Assembly: GCA_965247375.1 (NCBI GenBank)
Contig: CBDFHU010000149.1
Coordinates: 1-64,000, forward strand
Source: Arsenicibacter sp965247375
GTDB taxonomy: Bacteria; Bacteroidota; Bacteroidia; Cytophagales; Spirosomataceae
Direction: 5' to 3'
Length of the DNA: 64,000 nt
The position numbers were made by a program, and so were the translations under genes. The notes beneath the pieces were generated by a model. The model saw nothing but the letters and a program-made list of their open reading frames with translations. It was not told where the DNA came from and did no database searches. Below, piece by piece: positions 60,601 to 64,000 of the stretch (position 1 is its first letter; the number at the start of each line of letters is the position of its first letter).

Positions 60601-61079
60601 GCAGAATGCAGAAACTTCAGCAAGGCGGTCAATCGGGTCGTGCTTTATCAGAAGAACTTTCGCGTTTGGCTGCTGAGCAGGCGATGATCCGTAATATGTT
60701 GAAACAGCTTCAGGAAAAGAATAAAGGCACTGAAGCCGGCAAGCAGACGGACAAGCAGGTAAATGAGTTGATGGAAAAGATGGATGAAACAGAAACCGAT
60801 CTCGTTAATAAGCGTGTTAATCAGAATACAATCAATCGCCAGAATGAAATTATGGTTCGGTTGCTTGAGTCTGAGAAAGCCTTGAAGCAGCAGGAAGAAG
60901 ATCCGAAACGACAGGCTGAGACGGCAAAATCACCAAAGCGCAGTACACCTCCGTTTTTTGACTCCCTGACCAATAAACAGCAGGTTAAACAGGTCGAAGT
61001 CTTACGTTCTGTAACGCCTAATTACAATTCTTTTTATAAAAAAGAAGCAAATCAATACTTGCAGAAAGTATCTAAGTAA
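57657..61079 (+). CDS. DUF4175-family membrane protein with long coiled coil
   Basis: An intact 1,140-residue protein. Three membrane segments lie in the first 175 residues (about 25-45, 58-80 and 155-175). A large beta-rich extracytoplasmic part follows (to about 500), including the DUF4175 blocks, then a very long charged coiled coil (about 500-960) with a 7-residue repeat array near 690-722, and a glutamine/methionine-rich C-terminal part. The DUF4175 family is found in Bacteroidota and Alphaproteobacteria; its role is unknown, though the fold suggests a scaffold anchored in the inner membrane. It is preceded by the 121-residue gene and followed by a terminator. Confidence 0.85.
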   Translation: MESYNILLQRIEEYKKRFYLNQLVKGSLFFFAILGTLYLLINTAEFVGRFSSTGRGVLFFSFVLTTLVSLFLFIIKPLLSLYGLRKSLTDDEAAAQIGRFFPEVGDKLLNTLQLRRISLSESDLLQASLQQRSQQLLINRFANAIQIDKNRQFLKYAVPPLALILFIFLVNPAFFSKPSARIVNYNKEFAEEAPFKFVIQNKSMKAFRNEDFPLTVKLTGDALPQSVYLVANGTRFKLEQTNGLYHYTFDNVQRDLDFHLEASGFNSDQYTLSLIDRPAVLNFDVKLTYPAYLNKPAEQLSNVGNLLVPQGTVVDWNFTADHTDSLGLRFNSESKIAWTKPAETNEFAISRRVMQNAVYTVSLKNKEVATPSNIQYNIQVIPDRIPTISIERVQDTVTYNYIALSGLISDDYGFTKLKLNYRIQKGGKFSPLYSKDIPVNRNTTSQNYSYNWYLDSLQLGQEDRIEYFVQVWDNDGVNGPKSARSNPLNFAIPSNSEVQKQIDESAKKTEQQIDEALSKTQNIKKELNQMEDRLRTKKTSDFQDKKQLNEVLQKREELLKEIQQLQEQFQKTNDTQQRFNQKDQQLQEKMQQLQKLFNELLDPESKKLYDELKQLLERKQDDKASEMLDRLSRKERNMERDLERALKLFKQMQLEQKISNTMEELEKQAQQQEKEAQENNKADEKNNKDGKQDKQEGKQDNKDGKQDNKDGKQDNKDGKQDSNEKTDLEQQKKDQEKAMEDFKKLQEQLKDIQKQAEKDNLKMPDQQQDEQQNIEQQMQDAKQQLNQKKSKNASSSQNKTAKAMRKMKQQMQEAMESAEMDEAQENIDDLRSILENLITLSFSQERIMKDFKGMTLQDPRVVKLSQEQLKLQDDAKVIEDSLNALASRVVQIQSFVTREVNNMKGYMDESVLQIRERRLNQAASKQQYAMTSMNNLSLMLSDALKNMQQQMNAMAMPGASGKGKKGQKPDGDMGEMQKKLNGRMQKLQQGGQSGRALSEELSRLAAEQAMIRNMLKQLQEKNKGTEAGKQTDKQVNELMEKMDETETDLVNKRVNQNTINRQNEIMVRLLESEKALKQQEEDPKRQAETAKSPKRSTPPFFDSLTNKQQVKQVEVLRSVTPNYNSFYKKEANQYLQKVSK
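59721..59825 (+). repeat. Tandem 21-bp coding repeats in the DUF4175 gene
   Basis: Five units of 21 bases encode DGKQDKQ, EGKQDNK, DGKQDNK, DGKQDNK and DGKQDSN. The last three units are nearly identical at the DNA level, so the array may vary in number between strains. Confidence 0.9.
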
Positions 61080-61100
61080 TTGATCATTAGCTTTTTTCAT

Positions 61101-61133
61101 AAGGTGTCACATTCAGAGTGGCACCTTTTTTTT
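61101..61133 (+). terminator. Intrinsic terminator
   Basis: AAGGTGTCAC / GTGGCACCTT forms a 10-bp stem with one mismatch and a T8 tract, 21 bases after the DUF4175 stop. Confidence 0.8.
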
Positions 61134-61184
61134 ATGCCTGTTGTTCCTCAATAGTTCTTTTATTTTCCACGAATTCACCAACTT

Positions 61185-61214
61185 TGTAAAAGTTTCCACG
61201 TGAAACATTTTACA
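61185..61214. promoter_or_regulatory. 30-bp imperfect palindrome with a parS-like core upstream of mnmG
   Basis: The arms TGTAAAA and TTTTACA (7 bp each) flank a CACGTG centre (61197-61202); 24 of 30 bases are symmetric. The right half CACGTGAAACA is identical to a half of the common parS sequence TGTTTCACGTGAAACA, and the central 16 bases (61192-61207) match it at 13 of 16 positions. A weak -7 element CAACTTTG (61179-61186) lies at its left edge, so the palindrome would cover the transcription start of mnmG. Confidence 0.6.
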
Positions 61215-61226
61215 AAAATCGCAAAA

Positions 61227-63095
61227 ATGTTTGCTTCATACGATATAATAGTAGTAGGTGCAGGGCATGCAGGGTGTGAGGCAGCACATGCAGCAGGTAT
61301 GATGGGCTCAAAGGTATTGCTGATCACAATGAATATGCAGACCATAGCTCAGATGTCTTGTAATCCTGCAATGGGGGGAGTCGCTAAAGGGCAGATTGTT
61401 CGGGAAGTTGATGCACTTGGCGGTATGTCAGGCATCATAAGTGATAAAAGCATGATTCAGTTCAGAATGCTGAATCGCTCCAAAGGCCCTGCCATGTGGA
61501 GTCCGCGCTGCCAGAGCGACCGGATGGTATTTGCGAACGAGTGGCGACTGGCACTGGAACAAAATAAAAACGTCGATTTCTGGCAGGACACCGTTAATGA
61601 GATACTCGTTGAAAAAGGGCAGGTCACAGGTGTAAAAACGAGTATGGGCATAACATTCCATGCAAAAGCCGTTGTCCTGACAAACGGTACATTCCTGAAC
61701 GGACGGATTTTTATCGGTGAAAAAGTATTCGGTGGTGGCCGGACTGCCGAGAAATCAGCAACTGGTTTAACGGAACAACTGACTACGCTCGGCTTCGAAT
61801 CAGGACGTATGAAAACCGGTACACCTCCGCGGGTTGACGGCCGTAGCCTCAACTATGAGGCGATGGAGGAACAAAAAGGAGATGAAAATCCTGACAAGTT
61901 TTCGTATACGGATACGCCGGCGCTAACAAAACAACGGAGTTGCTGGATTACCTATACCGATCAACAGGTTCATGACGTTCTAAAAACAGGTTTTGAAAAA
62001 TCGCCGATGTTTACAGGCCGGATCAAAGGACTTGGCCCAAGATACTGCCCGTCAATAGAAGATAAAATCAATCGTTTTGCAGATAAAGACAGACATCAGA
62101 TTTTCGTAGAACCTGAGGGTTGGGATACGGTGGAAGTTTATGTAAACGGTTTTTCCACATCCCTGCCGGAAGATGTTCAATATGAAGCATTACGTAAAAT
62201 CGCCGGATTTGAACAGGTAAAAATGTTTCGTCCAGGGTATGCTGTCGAGTATGATTTCTTTCCGCCGACCCAATTAACGAATACACTTGAAACGAAACTA
62301 GTCCATAATCTTTTCTTTGCCGGACAAATAAACGGAACAACCGGATACGAAGAGGCCGCCTGCCAGGGACTTATTGCCGGAATAAACGCGCATCAGAACG
62401 TAACAGAAAAAGATCCGTTTATCATTTCGCGGTCAGAAGGCTATATTGGTGTGCTGATTGATGACCTCATTACGAAAGGGACCGAAGAGCCCTATCGTAT
62501 GTTTACGTCAAGAGCAGAATACAGAACACTTTTGAGGCAGGATAATGCAGATCTCCGGCTAACAGAAAAAGGATATACTATTGGCTTAGCCAGCGAAGAG
62601 CGCTATCAGAAATTGCAGGAAAAACGTGCATTAGTAGCAAACCTGATTGATGATATCAAAGCCACTAAGGTTAAGCCCGACGAGATCAATAACTGGTTGT
62701 CGACAAAAAGCAGCACAGCTATCCGGGAAAAAAGTCCGTTATACACTCTGATTAAGCGACCTGAGATTGGGTTCGACGATGTAGCAGAGTTATTGCAATG
62801 GTTACCGGAAAATGAAAGTTATGCTGAAATCCCACAAAAGACCGTTGAACAGGTAGCGATTGAGATCAAATATGAAGATTATCTAAACCGCGAAAGATTA
62901 AATGCGGAAAAAATCACGAAGTGGGAAGGGCTGGAAATTAATCCTGCTTTTGATTATGACCGTATACACGCGTTGTCGTTTGAAGGAAGAGATAAATTGA
63001 AACGGTTACGGCCCGCTACAATCGGGCAGGCCATGCGGATAAGCGGAGTCAGCCCATCTGATATTTCCATTCTTCTGGTGTACATGGGCCGGTAA
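61227..63095 (+). CDS. mnmG: tRNA uridine-5-carboxymethylaminomethyl modification enzyme
   Basis: With MnmE, this FAD enzyme places the cmnm5 group on the wobble uridine of several tRNAs. The FAD-binding start YDIIVVGAGHAGCEAA, SCNPAMGGVAKGQIVREVDALGG, NGTFLNGRIFIGE and GQINGTTGYEEAACQG are intact, and the C-terminal helical domain closes with RIHALSFEGRDKL and ATIGQAMRISGVSPSDISILL. Starting at ATG 61227 (MFASYDIIVVG) gives 622 residues, the normal length; an in-frame GTG at 61200 would add nine residues and lie inside the palindrome at 61185-61214, so it is less likely. A strong terminator follows. Confidence 0.97.
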   Translation: MFASYDIIVVGAGHAGCEAAHAAGMMGSKVLLITMNMQTIAQMSCNPAMGGVAKGQIVREVDALGGMSGIISDKSMIQFRMLNRSKGPAMWSPRCQSDRMVFANEWRLALEQNKNVDFWQDTVNEILVEKGQVTGVKTSMGITFHAKAVVLTNGTFLNGRIFIGEKVFGGGRTAEKSATGLTEQLTTLGFESGRMKTGTPPRVDGRSLNYEAMEEQKGDENPDKFSYTDTPALTKQRSCWITYTDQQVHDVLKTGFEKSPMFTGRIKGLGPRYCPSIEDKINRFADKDRHQIFVEPEGWDTVEVYVNGFSTSLPEDVQYEALRKIAGFEQVKMFRPGYAVEYDFFPPTQLTNTLETKLVHNLFFAGQINGTTGYEEAACQGLIAGINAHQNVTEKDPFIISRSEGYIGVLIDDLITKGTEEPYRMFTSRAEYRTLLRQDNADLRLTEKGYTIGLASEERYQKLQEKRALVANLIDDIKATKVKPDEINNWLSTKSSTAIREKSPLYTLIKRPEIGFDDVAELLQWLPENESYAEIPQKTVEQVAIEIKYEDYLNRERLNAEKITKWEGLEINPAFDYDRIHALSFEGRDKLKRLRPATIGQAMRISGVSPSDISILLVYMGR

Positions 63096-63106
63096 TTTAA
63101 AAACTG

Positions 63107-63151
63107 ACAATCCCCTGGTAACAGGACCAACACCTGTTACCAGGGGATTGT
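63107..63151. terminator. Strong intrinsic terminator after mnmG
   Basis: A perfect 19-bp stem, ACAATCCCCTGGTAACAGG and its complement, with a 7-base loop, ends 25 bases before the next start codon. It is one of the longest perfect hairpins in the window; the usual T tract is short. Confidence 0.8.
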
Positions 63152-63175
63152 TGTAACATATCGATTTAACCTTTT

Positions 63176-64000
63176 ATGAGTACAGAAACCTTATCGGCAT
63201 GTCCGGTTTGCGGATCAGGTCAACTCCGCAACTTTATCACTTGCAAAGATTATCTGGTCAGTCACACAGATTTTATCATTCAGGAATGTACAGAATGCAG
63301 TTTCCGCTTCACGAACCCAAGACCGGATCAACAATCAATCGGCCGCTTTTACAAATCGGAACAGTATGTTTCTCACAACGACGAAAGTAAAGGGCTGATT
63401 AATTTTTTATATCGTACAGTCCGGCAGTATACCCTGAAAGGAAAAGTAAATCTGATTCACGAATTAAATAAAGGGACAGGCAGCATCCTCGACATCGGAT
63501 GTGGAACAGGTAGTTTTTTAGACGCGTGTAGAAACAGCGGATGGTCAATTCAGGGAGTGGAACCTGATGCAGATGCCCGCCGCGTTGCTGCGGACCGGTT
63601 AAATAGCAGGGTAGGGGAGAGCCTGCAGGAGTTAGATCCAGCTCAAAAATTTGATGTCATTACAATGTGGCATGTACTTGAGCACGTTGCCGGGCTTGAT
63701 CAGCTAGCAGTTCAGTTAAAGCAATTGTTGAAGCCGGAAGGTACCTTAATCATCGCTGTTCCGAATAATGCCTCTGCTGATGCTCTTTACTATAAAGAAT
63801 ATTGGGCAGCATACGATGTCCCGAGGCACCTGCATCATTTCACTCCAACCACGATTAAACGGCTGATGGCTAAACACGCCTTAATCCTGAAAGAGCAACG
63901 GCCGATGTATTTTGATTCTTTCTATATCGCCATGCTCAGTACTAAGTACCGGGATGGCCGCACCAATCTGGCTGAAAGTTTCTGGCAGGGATTAAAGTCT
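63176..64000 (+). CDS. Class I SAM-dependent methyltransferase, partial (cut by right edge)
   Basis: The open frame begins at ATG 63176 and runs in frame to the last base, giving 275 residues. The N-terminus has a zinc-ribbon-like pair (CPVCGSGQ and CTECSF) and FRFTNPRP; the methyltransferase fold follows with motif I LDIGCGTGSFLDAC, the acidic ribose loop in GVEPDADAR, and the HVLEHVAGLDQL block typical of the methyltransferase-type domain-11/23 families. The end AYDVPRHLHHFTPTTIKRL is also typical. The substrate is unknown; related enzymes act on lipopolysaccharide sugars, quinone precursors or proteins. Confidence 0.88.
   Translation, partial: MSTETLSACPVCGSGQLRNFITCKDYLVSHTDFIIQECTECSFRFTNPRPDQQSIGRFYKSEQYVSHNDESKGLINFLYRTVRQYTLKGKVNLIHELNKGTGSILDIGCGTGSFLDACRNSGWSIQGVEPDADARRVAADRLNSRVGESLQELDPAQKFDVITMWHVLEHVAGLDQLAVQLKQLLKPEGTLIIAVPNNASADALYYKEYWAAYDVPRHLHHFTPTTIKRLMAKHALILKEQRPMYFDSFYIAMLSTKYRDGRTNLAESFWQGLKS

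Noticed and set aside
61200..61226. GTG start for mnmG
   Set aside because: The family normally begins at the MFxxYDxIVVGAG methionine, and the GTG lies inside the palindrome.
1..64000. CRISPR arrays, tRNA or rRNA genes, insertion sequences, integrases
   Set aside because: I looked for regularly spaced repeats, tRNA-like cloverleaf ends, transposase motifs and terminal inverted repeats and found none I could support by eye; a tRNA scan and ISfinder search would be decisive.

Overview
The window looks like a chromosomal segment of a Bacteroidota bacterium of the order Cytophagales, closest in style to Spirosoma and relatives. The evidence is a SusC/SusD pair with a hybrid two-component regulator, a gliding lipoprotein of the GldJ type, proteins of the DUF3078, DUF4136 and DUF4175 families, promoters of the TAnnTTTG type, and the GC-rich codon use of that group. 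This placement is inferred from gene content, not from an rRNA gene; I saw no rRNA, tRNA or CRISPR array.

Left part (1-20.8 kb): accessory and stress genes. These are a Tat-exported TldD-like peptidase (cut by the left edge), an unknown exported protein, a very large alpha-2-macroglobulin-like protein with an inserted SusC-like carboxypeptidase-regulatory domain, a GH-A clan glycoside hydrolase, a 0.8-kb near-identical direct duplication carrying a small exported protein with a possible sigma-54 promoter, a degenerate MoaB/Mog-like protein, a DUF4136 lipoprotein, an SGNH hydrolase, a Tat-exported HisC-like aminotransferase, a PAS histidine kinase, hemN and uvrB. Almost every gene here is broken by one-base indels, often in homopolymers, yet each can be read through by switching frame. 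Low consensus quality explains this better than gene decay.

Middle (20.8-34.2 kb): a nutrient-uptake locus. A hybrid two-component sensor/regulator is divergent from susC-susD, which is followed by an FG-GAP/ASPIC lipoprotein. The intergenic region carries a 13-bp direct repeat at 22-bp spacing next to a TAAATTTG promoter, a likely operator. Frameshifts become rare after susD.

Right part (34.2-64 kb): housekeeping. It holds an AlkD-like protein and an FMN reductase, then the distal half of the dcw cell-wall/division cluster on the minus strand (murD-ftsW-murG-murC-ftsQ-ftsA-ftsZ), mscL, a DUF3078 protein, an MscS-like channel, an ECF sigma factor with a coupled 58-residue protein, tsf, rpsB, rpsI-rplM, a DUF72 protein, mfd, gldJ, comF, a small unknown protein, a DUF4175 membrane/coiled-coil protein, mnmG and a truncated methyltransferase. 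A 30-bp imperfect palindrome containing a parS-like half-site lies just before mnmG. No wholly new defence or mobile system was recognised. The most interesting leads are the duplicated small secreted gene with the sigma-54-like site, the parS-like palindrome, the alpha-2-macroglobulin/SusC fusion, the sigma-coupled small protein, the rpsB stop-codon hairpin and a dispersed palindromic repeat family.
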